Shown: positions 26,844-34,947, numbered from the stretch's first letter. The stretch is 64,000 bases of DNA from an uncultured Clostridia bacterium (GCA_934247225.1 CAKQJE010000004.1:1-64000), one strand, 5' to 3'. Notes: a model not told the origin generated them from the letters alone. Translations and numbers: made by a program.

Positions 26844-26872
26844 ATTCTATCATATTTTATTCGTTTTAGCAA
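26844..26872 (-). promoter_or_regulatory. SigA-type promoter of the rimP-nusA operon
   Basis: On the minus strand TTGCTA (26867-26872), a 17-base spacer and TAGAAT (26844-26849), between the PolC-like gene and the leader terminator. The predicted leader is about 65 bases. Confidence 0.6.
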
Positions 26873-26888
26873 GCGTTTAAACGCGATT

Positions 26889-28433
26889 TTACATAAATTT
26901 AGGCAATTCCTTTTTTATTCCGACAAGTTCGAGGAATAATTTTGCCGTGGCGTACGCGTCCGACAACGCTCTGTGATGCAAAAACTGAATGGAAAAGTGA
27001 TCGCAGACCGTGTTGAGTTTGTAGTTTTTCAGTCTCGGTACGACCTCTTTCGCAAAAGGAATGGTATCTATGCCGTCGTTTTTGAAAATATATCCCGATT
27101 CTTTGGCGTAAAACTTAATAAATTTGTAGTCGAAATCGAGGTTATGCCCTATTATTACGCTTCCGTCGGCATATTTGAAAAAGTCGGGAATGACTTTATC
27201 GATCGTAGGCATATCTTTTACCATTTCGTCGTCGATACCCGTAAGCGCGGTTATTTCTTCCGAAATTTTCTTTTCGGGATTGATTAAAGTCTGAAATTTA
27301 TCGACGATCTTTCCGTCGATGATCTTCACCGCGCCGATTTCGGTTATTTTATCCCCGCCGAGATAGGAAAGCCCCGTAGTTTCTATATCGACTACGACGA
27401 AAGTTTTTCCTATCAGGCATTCTGGAACGCTTTTAACCGCGTCGAAAAATCCCGCTTGAGACATATCTTCGAGCGGTTCGGGCGTTACGATCGAATAAAA
27501 ATCGGGTACAGACTTGCTCGCTCTTTCTTCGGGTTTGAAATTTTCCGGGAATTCGCAGAACGAAACGTCGATGATTTTAAAGCTCGGAAGCCCGTTGAAC
27601 GTGCTTAAATCGCCTCTGCAAATAATCTTCGTTCCTATCTGTAATTTTTCGATTTTCTTTTCCTTTTCTTTGGTCATGAAAATCTTGCCCTGAATTTTGC
27701 CCGTCGTATCGTCGAGTTCGATAAGATAAAAGGTTTTGCCCGTTTTCGTTTCGCGTTGGTTTATCGAAACGATAGTCCCCGCAAAGCAGCATATTCCTTG
27801 CGCGTATTGAGCATCGGCGGCATAAATCGCCGTGGCGTCTATCTCGTCGCCCCATATTTTCACGGGGTCGAAAACTTTAAGCGTTCTGCAATTTATCGTC
27901 TCGAAATCGGTTACGTTTACTTTTTGTTTTAATATGTCTTTATCGGCTTCCGTCTTACCCGAATTCATTATTTCGCCGTGAAATAAACAGCAGAAATTTC
28001 CGTAAAGATGCGCCGAAATTTTATCCGTGAGATTGTTCGATTTAAAATATCCGAACGCGTCTTCGTCGACGGTAATCGTATAATCGCATTTACCGTTTTC
28101 CGACTGATTTACGGAGATGTTTTTAAGCTCTACGCAATTAGCCACGGACATAAAATCAGACTTTAAATATCTTAAAATCTCGTTTGCGACAAGCTCGGGA
28201 TCGGCGACTATTTTAGACACGGTTACTCTGCATTCTTTAAACGTTTCGGGAAGATAATCCCTTAAAACGTTTTCTATTTTCATGCATACGTATTCGCTTG
28301 CCGGCTTATCGCAAATGAAAACGAAATCCGCACTTCCGCTTTTATGTAATGTAATCGTTTTAAGCCTTATTCTCGCAAGATTTTCATCGATCTCCCTGAT
28401 TTTAGGCAAAACGTCTTTCTGAAATTCAAACAA
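26889..28433 (-). CDS. PolC-like protein with N-terminal, OB and 3'-5' exonuclease domains but no polymerase
   Basis: A 514-residue protein at the place where polC usually stands (between ispG and rimP). The N-terminal half resembles the PolC N-terminal domains, residues about 215-295 form an OB fold, and about 343-508 are a DEDDh exonuclease: DIE at 349-351, GHNLDFD with D435, and HRALSD with H487 and D492. Full PolC is about 1,450 residues. Here both halves of the PHP domain and the whole polymerase are missing, and a linker of about 45 residues joins OB to exonuclease. The start is TTG, overlapping the ispG end by 8 bases. A proofreading or repair exonuclease is likely. Confidence 0.85.
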   Translation of the reverse strand: MFEFQKDVLPKIREIDENLARIRLKTITLHKSGSADFVFICDKPASEYVCMKIENVLRDYLPETFKECRVTVSKIVADPELVANEILRYLKSDFMSVANCVELKNISVNQSENGKCDYTITVDEDAFGYFKSNNLTDKISAHLYGNFCCLFHGEIMNSGKTEADKDILKQKVNVTDFETINCRTLKVFDPVKIWGDEIDATAIYAADAQYAQGICCFAGTIVSINQRETKTGKTFYLIELDDTTGKIQGKIFMTKEKEKKIEKLQIGTKIICRGDLSTFNGLPSFKIIDVSFCEFPENFKPEERASKSVPDFYSIVTPEPLEDMSQAGFFDAVKSVPECLIGKTFVVVDIETTGLSYLGGDKITEIGAVKIIDGKIVDKFQTLINPEKKISEEITALTGIDDEMVKDMPTIDKVIPDFFKYADGSVIIGHNLDFDYKFIKFYAKESGYIFKNDGIDTIPFAKEVVPRLKNYKLNTVCDHFSIQFLHHRALSDAYATAKLFLELVGIKKELPKFM

Positions 28434-29463
28434 GTTTCTCTAATTCCTTTAAAAATTCTTTTTCGGCGCTTTCAAACGGTACTTTTCTGTAAACTTCACC
28501 GTTTTTGAAAAAAGCACAGTACCCGCTTCCCCCGGCGATACCGAGGTCGCAGTCGGCAGCTTCTCCCGGTCCGTTCACGACGCAACCCATAACGGCTATT
28601 TTAAGCTTCTTTTTTATCCCCGCCGTAAGCTCTTCGACCTTTTTCGCAAGGGAAATGCTGTCGTATTCCGTTCGTCCGCAAGTAGGACAAGATACGACTT
28701 CGACATAGTTTTCGTCAAGCCCGACGCATCTTAAAATACGTTTTGCGGCAATTATTTCTTCTCGCGGCGGAGCCGTAAGCGAAACTCTTATCGTATCGCC
28801 TATTCCTTTTAACAGAAGACTCCCGATACCGATACTGCTTTTGACGATACCCATATTGCAGGTTCCTGCTTCCGTTACGCCTACGTGAAGGGGGTAATCG
28901 GTTTTTCCGTGAAGATATTCGTAAGTTTTAACGGTAAGCGGAACACTGCTCGCTTTTGCGGAAATTACTATGTTTTTAACGCCGAATTTTTCCAAAATCG
29001 CTACGTTTTTAAGCGCGCTTTCGGCGAGCGAAATTTCGTTTTTGCCGTATTTTTTCAGAAGCTCTTTTTCCACGCTTCCCGAGTTCGAGCCGACCCTTAC
29101 CGCAACGCCCGAAGATTTCAACGCCGCGGCGACTTCTTCGACGTTTTTTTCCGAGCCGATATTGCCGGGATTTATTCTTATTTTATCCACGCCCGCGTCG
29201 ATTGCGGCAAGCGCAAATTTATAATTGAAATGAATATCGGCGACAAGCGGAATCGAAATATTCTTTTTTATATCCGACAAAGCTTTAACGTCGTCTTCGT
29301 CTTTAACAGATACTCTTATTATATCGCAACCCAAATCGTATAAATCTTTAATTTGTTCGATAACTTCTTTGATTTTGGAAGTTTTTATGTTTGCCATAGA
29401 TTGAATGGCAACGGGTTTTCCTCCGCCGATTTCAACGTTTCCGATTTTAACGATTTCAGACAT
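28426..29463 (-). CDS. ispG: 4-hydroxy-3-methylbut-2-en-1-yl diphosphate synthase
   Basis: IspG carries out the penultimate step of the non-mevalonate isoprenoid pathway and needs a [4Fe-4S] cluster. The 345-residue protein has the TIM barrel (begins VKIGNVEIGGGKPVAIQSM) and the C-terminal cluster domain with CPTCGR near 265 and MGCVVNGPGE near 295. The start overlaps the coaX end by 8 bases. The dxr and rseP genes that often precede ispG are replaced here by coaX. Confidence 0.96.
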   Translation of the reverse strand: MSEIVKIGNVEIGGGKPVAIQSMANIKTSKIKEVIEQIKDLYDLGCDIIRVSVKDEDDVKALSDIKKNISIPLVADIHFNYKFALAAIDAGVDKIRINPGNIGSEKNVEEVAAALKSSGVAVRVGSNSGSVEKELLKKYGKNEISLAESALKNVAILEKFGVKNIVISAKASSVPLTVKTYEYLHGKTDYPLHVGVTEAGTCNMGIVKSSIGIGSLLLKGIGDTIRVSLTAPPREEIIAAKRILRCVGLDENYVEVVSCPTCGRTEYDSISLAKKVEELTAGIKKKLKIAVMGCVVNGPGEAADCDLGIAGGSGYCAFFKNGEVYRKVPFESAEKEFLKELEKLV

Positions 29464-30244
29464 TTTTCACTCTCGCATTCATTTCATAAATAATTCTGAG
29501 ACCGTTTAAAGTTAAGGTCTGATCGAATTTATCTATGCTCTTCGCTTCTTTATGAATAACTTTTCCCATTCCGCCCGTCGCGATGACTTTTACGTCCGAA
29601 CGGTTGAGTTCCTCTTTGATTTTCGCAACGATATTGTCCACAAGCCCCGCAAAGCCGTAAACGATCCCCGCCTGCATGCAATTAACCGTATTTTTCGCGA
29701 TTATCGAAGGTGGAGTTTCGAGTTCGATATTCGGCAGGCTTGCCGTGTTGTTGACGAGCGAATCGAGCGAACCTTTGATCCCGGGAGAAATCACCACGCC
29801 GATAAGCTCGCCCTTTTCGTTTATGATATCGAAAGTCGTTGCCGTTCCGAAATCGATGCAGATAATAGGCGAACCTTTACCGTAACGATGTATCGCGCTC
29901 ACAGAGTCGACTATGATATCCGCGCCGACTTCTCTCGGATTGTCGGCTTTGACGTTGAGTCCCGTTTTTATGCCCGGACCCACGATAAGCGGAGAAATTC
30001 CGAGATAATCTCTGCACATATGCTCCATTGTGTAATTGAGCGACGGAATGACCGAAGACATAATTACCCCGTGGATTTTCTCGCGCGGAATGCCCGCCGA
30101 TTTAAGCAGATCTCTTACGATAACGCCGTACTCGTCGCTCGTGGCGTTTCTCTGCGAAGTCACCCTGAACGACGCTTTGATTTCTTCGCCGTCGAAAAGA
30201 GCGTATTTTATATTAGAATTTCCTATATCGATACAAAAAATCAT
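29456..30244 (-). CDS. coaX: Type III pantothenate kinase
   Basis: Phosphorylates pantothenate in the first step of coenzyme A synthesis. The 262-residue protein has the acetate-kinase/Hsp70-type ATP fold with the N-terminal phosphate motif DIGNSNIKYALF, NPREVGADIIVD near 102-113, and CIDFGTATTFDII near 128-140. The ATG overlaps the stop of the upstream transporter gene (TAATG). Linkage to a membrane S-component suggests pantothenate uptake followed by trapping. Confidence 0.95.
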   Translation of the reverse strand: MIFCIDIGNSNIKYALFDGEEIKASFRVTSQRNATSDEYGVIVRDLLKSAGIPREKIHGVIMSSVIPSLNYTMEHMCRDYLGISPLIVGPGIKTGLNVKADNPREVGADIIVDSVSAIHRYGKGSPIICIDFGTATTFDIINEKGELIGVVISPGIKGSLDSLVNNTASLPNIELETPPSIIAKNTVNCMQAGIVYGFAGLVDNIVAKIKEELNRSDVKVIATGGMGKVIHKEAKSIDKFDQTLTLNGLRIIYEMNARVKNV

Positions 30245-30837
30245 TATTTTTTTACTACCTTAATTATTCTGTATACAGACGGAGCAAGCAAAAGATCGAT
30301 CGCAAACTCCACGAGAAAGTTTATGCCTGCGCATCCGATAATAAGAAAATACATAACGGAAGTACCGCTCTGAACGAAATTTTCCGTTAAAGTATCGCTC
30401 ATAAAAAGCGCGCCTATAATAAAAAGCGAAGTGTTTACTATCGGGGCGAGCGCAGCCGCGGAAAACACAGCCGCCGTTTTATTTTTCTTTGAAACCAAAG
30501 AATAAATAAGCCCCGAAAGATAACCTGCCGCCGTTGCTTTTACGATACAGGTTAAAATCGTTAAAAAGGGGTGATCGGAGAAAAGTATAAACGTAAACTG
30601 ATCTACCCCCGCGATACCCATAATCAAGGTTATAATACCGAATAAAAAGCCTAAAATCGCGCCGCCGATCGCGCCCGTCAGAATCGCGTCGATAACAATC
30701 GGCACGAGTACGAACGAAAACTGTACCGTACCGATTTTAAAGTAGCTGCCGAAAACCTGCAAAACCACCACGAACGCGCCGAGAATGCCCAGAACTGCGA
30801 TGTTTTTAGACGTAAAAAAAGTGTTTTTTTCTTCCAT
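30244..30837 (-). CDS. ECF transporter S component, probably for pantothenate
   Basis: A 197-residue membrane protein with about six hydrophobic segments and the ECF S-component pattern (an early AVLGILGAF segment, a loop with KIGTVQFSFVLVPIVIDAILTGAIGGAILGF). S components bind a vitamin and share a common energising module encoded elsewhere. Directly upstream of and overlapping coaX, so pantothenate (a PanT-type role) is the likely substrate. That is inference from neighbourhood. GGAGG precedes the ATG. Confidence 0.85.
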   Translation of the reverse strand: MEEKNTFFTSKNIAVLGILGAFVVVLQVFGSYFKIGTVQFSFVLVPIVIDAILTGAIGGAILGFLFGIITLIMGIAGVDQFTFILFSDHPFLTILTCIVKATAAGYLSGLIYSLVSKKNKTAAVFSAAALAPIVNTSLFIIGALFMSDTLTENFVQSGTSVMYFLIIGCAGINFLVEFAIDLLLAPSVYRIIKVVKK

Positions 30838-30936
30838 TTTGCCTCCGATCGAGTTTCTTTAAAGAATACCCGTTAGAAAAAATATATAGAGCCAAGCTCC
30901 CGAATGTCGGATCTTATTAAAGTATCCGCATTTAAA

Positions 30937-30965
30937 ATTATAATATATTTAAAAAATTAAATCAA
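30937..30965 (-). promoter_or_regulatory. SigA-type promoter of the ECF-coaX-ispG operon
   Basis: On the minus strand TTGATT (30960-30965), a 17-base spacer and TATAAT (30937-30942). The leader of about 92 bases can form a CGGAT/ATCCG hairpin and a short GAGC/GCTC hairpin followed by a T-rich run, possibly an attenuator. Confidence 0.65.
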
Positions 30966-31063
30966 GTTTTTAAAGGCGATAAGCGTAACACTTTTAGAAT
31001 AATAAAAATATACTGATAGTGATAGCGGTAACGCTACGAATATCACAGGAGGAAATACATAAA

Positions 31064-31279
31064 ATGTTGAATTGCTTGGGAATCGGCGACAACTGTTGCC
31101 TTTGGATGCTTATAATCATCCTCATAATTTGCTTGTGCAAAAACGGATGCTTATGCGGCATTATAGATAAGATCTGCGGCTGCGGATGCTTACTCCCCGT
31201 GCTTTTGCTTCTCCTTTGCTGCTGCAAGGGCGGAAAAGGCGGTCCGGACTTCGGATTCGGCGGCGGTTGCTGCAAATAA
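31064..31279 (+). CDS. Small cysteine-rich hydrophobic protein, 71 residues
   Basis: A short gene with a strong AGGAGG site 8-9 bases before ATG 31064 and a perfect terminator behind it, so it is a real transcription unit on its own. The product has 15 cysteines in 71 residues (21%). They occur in pairs and a triplet: CC at 11-12, CLC at 23-25, CLC at 29-31, CGCGC at 38-42, CCC at 52-54 and CC at 69-70. Two hydrophobic stretches (about 13-24 and 43-51) flank them, and the C-terminus is Gly-rich. It resembles small high-cysteine proteins that are common in Clostridia, sometimes called chorion-class. Function unknown; a spore-coat or metal-binding role is only a guess. Confidence 0.75.
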   Translation: MLNCLGIGDNCCLWMLIIILIICLCKNGCLCGIIDKICGCGCLLPVLLLLLCCCKGGKGGPDFGFGGGCCK

Positions 31280-31305
31280 AGCATAAAAGCTTAATACATA
31301 TCGAA

Positions 31306-31341
31306 GGGGCGGCGAAAAATTTTCGCCGCCCCGAAATTTTT
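31306..31341 (+). terminator. Intrinsic terminator after the Cys-rich gene
   Basis: A 12-13 bp stem GGGGCGGCGAAAA/TTTTCGCCGCCCC with almost no loop is followed by GAAATTTTT. Only the plus-strand side has a T-run. Confidence 0.85.
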
Positions 31342-31354
31342 GTATAACCGCAAA

Positions 31355-32287
31355 TTATTGCAAGGAAACAACGGGATTTTCTATTTCCGGTATTTCCTTT
31401 ATTTTCAGAAGTTCGAGAACTATCTGGGGTTCGTCGTTTTCGTTTTCGGAAAGATAATGAATTCTCGCACGCAAATGCACCCAGCCTTTGTTTTTGATTT
31501 TTAAAGGCGCGTTATATCCGCACAAATGACCTATAAGCTGAATATCGTTGGCGCAGCAAGTCATTGCAAGTCTTCCCGCGACGAACGTGTTTTCGGGCAA
31601 ATTTTTAGAAGTAACCGTCATACAGTTGAATTCGACGATTTTCCCCTCATACCTCGAACGATTGTCGAACGTATCGATGTAAAAAATACCGAAATCGTCG
31701 TCCGAAATATTCATTTCGTCCGAAATTTTATACGGAAGTTCTTCGACAAAACTGACGGGTTTTCCGTCTTTTCCGAGCGTTATGAAATACGCGTCCTTAT
31801 TTATGAGTTTTAAACTTCTTTTGTATCCCGCCATTTCGGAAGACTCTTCGCACCTGTTCATTATTACGATGTTTGAAGCTCCGACTATGTCCTGAAACTT
31901 CTGGCGCATATTGTTGAAGTAGATTTTAAAAGTGGTCGCGTCGATAATAGCAAAAACCTGCTCCACGACCACGTACGGCGGGAGTTTTATTTCGCTCCAA
32001 TCCCACATTGCGTTTTCTTCGATAAAAAGCGCGTGCGGCTTATTTATTTTTATAAGTTCGTTGATTTTTTCTACGGTGAAATCTTCGGGATCTTCGAACT
32101 GATAGAAAATCACGTTGTATTTCGCAAGTTCCGCGGGGTCATATTCGACTTCGCCCTCTTCGGTGGATAAAATCAACACTCTGCCTATATCTCCGAAATC
32201 CTGATTTTTAAGCGAATCGACGATAAACGTCGTTTTTCCGCTTTCCAGAATGCCTTTTACGATAACGGCGGGAAACGTTCTTGCCAT
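31355..32287 (-). CDS. CobW-like P-loop protein fused to a YcgQ/DUF1980-like C-terminal domain
   Basis: A 310-residue protein. The N-terminal two-thirds is a CobW/COG0523-like GTPase with Walker A GILESGKT (12-19) and a NKxD-like position replaced by MNRCEE, but with no CxCC metal motif. The C-terminal part (about 215-300: VVxFxCMTVTSKNLPENTFVAGRLAMTCC) resembles the conserved C-terminal domain of YcgQ/TIGR03943 proteins, which are linked to zinc homeostasis. It lies 48 bases after a His-rich COG0523 GTPase with its own GGAG site. A joint role in metal handling is inferred. Confidence 0.75.
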   Translation of the reverse strand: MARTFPAVIVKGILESGKTTFIVDSLKNQDFGDIGRVLILSTEEGEVEYDPAELAKYNVIFYQFEDPEDFTVEKINELIKINKPHALFIEENAMWDWSEIKLPPYVVVEQVFAIIDATTFKIYFNNMRQKFQDIVGASNIVIMNRCEESSEMAGYKRSLKLINKDAYFITLGKDGKPVSFVEELPYKISDEMNISDDDFGIFYIDTFDNRSRYEGKIVEFNCMTVTSKNLPENTFVAGRLAMTCCANDIQLIGHLCGYNAPLKIKNKGWVHLRARIHYLSENENDEPQIVLELLKIKEIPEIENPVVSLQ

Positions 32288-32335
32288 TGTTGTTCTCCGT
32301 TTAAATTATTTGCTCTTTATTTTATTCGACTTAAA

Positions 32336-33448
32336 TTATTCGCCGAAAAAGAGCGCCGCGATCTTATCCTCGTTGATTTTCGAGCCGATAACGCATACTC
32401 TGCCCGTATAATCGGGTTCACCCTTTCTAATCTCGTATTCTCCCGCAACAAGGTCGAAATAGTACCATTTTGCGTCGTCTTTGGCTTTTACAACGCCTTT
32501 TGCTCTCAAAATTATGCCGAGATCGGAATTTTCTTCGCAAAGCGCGGAAAGAATTTTATCGAGTTCGTCATGAGAGAACGCAACGGGCGTTTCTTCGCCC
32601 CAGCTCGTGAACACTTCGTCCGCGTCATGTCCGTGGTGATGATGATGGTGATGTTCGTGTTCATCCTCGTCGTCTTCGTCATGGTGATGATGGTGACAGC
32701 AATGCTCGTCTTCGTCATCATCGTCGTCGTGATGGTGGTGATGCTCGTGTTCATCCTCGTCGTCTTCGTCATGATGATGGTGGTGACAACAATGATCATG
32801 TTCGTCTTCATCGTCGTGATCGATAGCGAGAGATTTTAAAAGATCGTCCACATTTGCGACGTCGCCCTCCAAAACGTCGAGCAATTTATCGGGTTCGAGT
32901 TCGACAACGGGCGTGGTCACGACCGTAGCCTTAGGATTCAAAGATCTGATAAGTTCGACTGCGGCAAGAGTTTTCTCTTTGCTGAGCTTGTCCGTTTTAG
33001 AAACGACGACGGTGTTCGCCTGCTTGATCTGATCGTCGTAAAACTCGCCGAAATTCTTAAAATACATCTTGCATTTTCCGCCGTCGACAACGGTTGCGAC
33101 GATATTGATTTTAAGAGGTTCCTCGACCTTTTCGATCGCTTTGATTATATCGGAAAGTTTACCTACGCCCGACGGCTCGATAATGATTCTGTCGGGAGCG
33201 AATTTCTCCACTATTTCTTTCATGGACTTGGAGAAATCGCCTACGAGCGAACAGCAGATGCAGCCCGAATTGATTTCCTTTATTTCGACGCCGCTGTCTT
33301 TCAAAAACGCGCCGTCTACGCCTATTTCGCCGAATTCGTTTTCGATAAGAACGACTTTTTCGTCTTTAAGTCTGCTCTCGAAAAGTTTCTTAATCAAAGT
33401 GGTTTTCCCTGCGCCGAGAAAGCCCGAAATAACATCGATTTTAATCAT
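32336..33448 (-). CDS. COG0523 (CobW family) GTPase with His/Asp/Glu-rich metal-binding insert
   Basis: A 370-residue G3E-family GTPase. Walker A is GFLGAGKT (9-16), the conserved metal motif is GCICC (62-66), and the base-recognition SKTD is present near residue 143. Between the GTPase and the C-terminal CobW_C domain lies a stretch of about 65 residues (about 211-275) made of His, Asp and Glu with paired Cys. It is built as two near-identical repeats and is the kind of tract that stores Zn or Ni. Such proteins deliver metal to enzymes or act under metal starvation. No Zur box was recognised upstream. Confidence 0.9.
   Translation of the reverse strand: MIKIDVISGFLGAGKTTLIKKLFESRLKDEKVVLIENEFGEIGVDGAFLKDSGVEIKEINSGCICCSLVGDFSKSMKEIVEKFAPDRIIIEPSGVGKLSDIIKAIEKVEEPLKINIVATVVDGGKCKMYFKNFGEFYDDQIKQANTVVVSKTDKLSKEKTLAAVELIRSLNPKATVVTTPVVELEPDKLLDVLEGDVANVDDLLKSLAIDHDDEDEHDHCCHHHHHDEDDEDEHEHHHHHDDDDDEDEHCCHHHHHDEDDEDEHEHHHHHHHGHDADEVFTSWGEETPVAFSHDELDKILSALCEENSDLGIILRAKGVVKAKDDAKWYYFDLVAGEYEIRKGEPDYTGRVCVIGSKINEDKIAALFFGE
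32625..32817 (-). repeat. Tandem duplication coding for the His/Asp/Glu-rich tract
   Basis: The His-codon-rich region contains two adjacent copies of a unit of about 80 bases that encodes CCHHHHHDEDDEDEHEHHHHH. The copies differ at few positions, which points to recent duplication or slippage. Confidence 0.8.
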
Positions 33449-33474
33449 AAACTACACTTCCTTTATATTGTTCG

Positions 33475-33507
33475 CCGCCCCGTCGCTTTTTAAACGCGAC
33501 GGGGCGG
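33475..33507. other. GC-rich 12-bp hairpin between rhaA and the COG0523 gene
   Basis: A perfect 12-bp inverted repeat (33475-33486 with 33496-33507), arms CCGCCCCGTCGC and GCGACGGGGCGG, with a 9-base loop. Neither strand has a T-run after it, so it is not a classical terminator; it may stabilise an mRNA end or partially block read-through from rhaA. Confidence 0.7.
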
Positions 33508-33520
33508 ACTCAAACGAATT

Positions 33521-34771
33521 TTATCTTTTTAAAAGAACGTCTTTTTCGTACTTCATTATTTCGTCGTACCAGGACGTGTCTGCCGCGACTCCGCATTCTT
33601 TGCAGTATTCAGCCCAGATATCGCCGAACGGAAGAGTTTTCATTTCTTCCTGCATAACCATAAGTTTCGTAAAGTCCGCGTTATCTTGAAGCTCTTTGAG
33701 CTTTTCGTTAGGCGTAACCATTGCCATAAGAAGAGCTTTCTGCCAGCTTCTGATACCTACCGTCCAGGCGGAAATACGGTTGATGCTCGCGTCGAAATAA
33801 TCGAGTGCCATATATACTCTGTCGAGCGCGTTGCATCTTACGATTTCTTTTGCCATTTCTCTCGTTTCGTCGTCGAAAAGGAGAACGTGGTCGGAATCCC
33901 ATCTTACGCCTCTCGTAATATGAAGGGCGATTTCGGGGAAGAAGCAAAGAAGCGCCGGTATTTTATCCGAAACGAGTTCGGTCGGATGATAATGCCCGTT
34001 ATCCATAAGCGGAAGAACGCCGTCGTGCCTTGCCGCAAAGCTCAAAGTGAACTCTGCGCTTCCCGCCGTGTAAGACTCTACGCCGATACCGAAAACCTTG
34101 GATTCTACGCAAGGTTTAACAAGGTTTTTATCAAACGGTTCGGAAAGAATTTCTTCGATAGACTGTTTATAACGAAGTCTCGGTCCCATACGGTCGGCGG
34201 GAATGTCCTTGAATCCGTCTCCGATCCAGATATTCATTACGCAGGGAATGCCTGTTTCTTTCGCGAAGTATTCCGAAATACGGATACAAGCTTTTCCATG
34301 CTCTACCCAGAATTTTCTTACCTTTTCGTCGGGACTTGTAAGCGTAAGTCCGTTTTTAACCATGGGATGCGAGAAAAACGTGGGGTTAAAATCGATACCC
34401 ATTCCTCTTTCTTTCGCAAAATCGACCCACTTTTTGAAGTGCTTGGGTTCGATTTTGTCTCTGTCGACAAATTCGCCCTTTTCGAATATAGCGTAGCAAG
34501 CGTGAAGGTTAAGCTTCTTTGTGCCGGGGCAAAGCGACATAGCCTTGTCCATATCCGCCATAAGCTGTTCGGGAGTTCTTGCTTTTCCCGGATAATTTCC
34601 CGTAGTCTGAATTCCGCCCGTCAAGGGACCGTCGTGATCGAAACCCGTAACGTCGTCGCCTTGCCAGCAATGAACAGCCAAGGGAACGGTTTTAAGTTTT
34701 TTGATGGCGGCGTCGGTATCGACGCCGTATTTTGCATACTCGGCTTTTGCGCTCTCGTATCTTGAAGACAT
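33521..34771 (-). CDS. rhaA: L-rhamnose isomerase
   Basis: Converts L-rhamnose to L-rhamnulose, the first step of rhamnose breakdown. The 416-residue TIM-barrel protein has the family stretches AVHCWQGDDVTGF, GGIQTTGNYPGKARTPEQL, and the metal-site motifs near NIWIGDG, and GHYHPTELVSDKI, RGVRWDSDHVLLFDDETRE and LDYFDASINRISAW. I start at ATG 34769-34771 with AGGAG eight bases upstream; the longer frame runs into the leader. It has its own promoter at 34865-34894. The kinase rhaB is 2.3 kb away with two unrelated genes between; no rhaD or transporter is near. Confidence 0.95.
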   Translation of the reverse strand: MSSRYESAKAEYAKYGVDTDAAIKKLKTVPLAVHCWQGDDVTGFDHDGPLTGGIQTTGNYPGKARTPEQLMADMDKAMSLCPGTKKLNLHACYAIFEKGEFVDRDKIEPKHFKKWVDFAKERGMGIDFNPTFFSHPMVKNGLTLTSPDEKVRKFWVEHGKACIRISEYFAKETGIPCVMNIWIGDGFKDIPADRMGPRLRYKQSIEEILSEPFDKNLVKPCVESKVFGIGVESYTAGSAEFTLSFAARHDGVLPLMDNGHYHPTELVSDKIPALLCFFPEIALHITRGVRWDSDHVLLFDDETREMAKEIVRCNALDRVYMALDYFDASINRISAWTVGIRSWQKALLMAMVTPNEKLKELQDNADFTKLMVMQEEMKTLPFGDIWAEYCKECGVAADTSWYDEIMKYEKDVLLKR

Positions 34772-34864
34772 CTTATTTTCTCCTGATATTCTGAAATTTC
34801 GGTTAAACCGATTTATCGTGACGAGGACGGTCGTTTTCGCCGACTCTCCTCGCTTTCCGACATT

Positions 34865-34894
34865 ATTATAAATGTTTTCCGACGACTTTGTCAA
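34865..34894 (-). promoter_or_regulatory. SigA-type promoter of rhaA
   Basis: On the minus strand TTGACA (34889-34894), an 18-base spacer and TATAAT (34865-34870). The leader of about 87 bases contains a two-part hairpin (CGAGGA/TCCTCG enclosing GTCG/CGAC) and a CGGTT/AACCG hairpin before the ribosome binding site. Confidence 0.75.
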
Positions 34895-34916
34895 CTAAAA
34901 AATATTTTTTTAGAAT

Positions 34917-34947
34917 AAAAAAACGAAGAAAGCTTAAACTTTCTCGT
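34917..34947 (-). terminator. Intrinsic terminator after the M16 peptidase gene
   Basis: On the minus strand ACGAGAAAG/CTTTCTTCGT (one bulged base) with a 6-base loop is followed by seven T. It lies just beyond the M16 stop and just upstream of the rhaA promoter. Confidence 0.8.

Noticed and set aside
32625..32817. CRISPR-like array
   Set aside because: The repeats are His/Asp/Glu codons in frame in a COG0523 gene, without spacers.
33686..34765. A 359-codon open frame on the plus strand
   Set aside because: It lies opposite rhaA and has no recognisable features.
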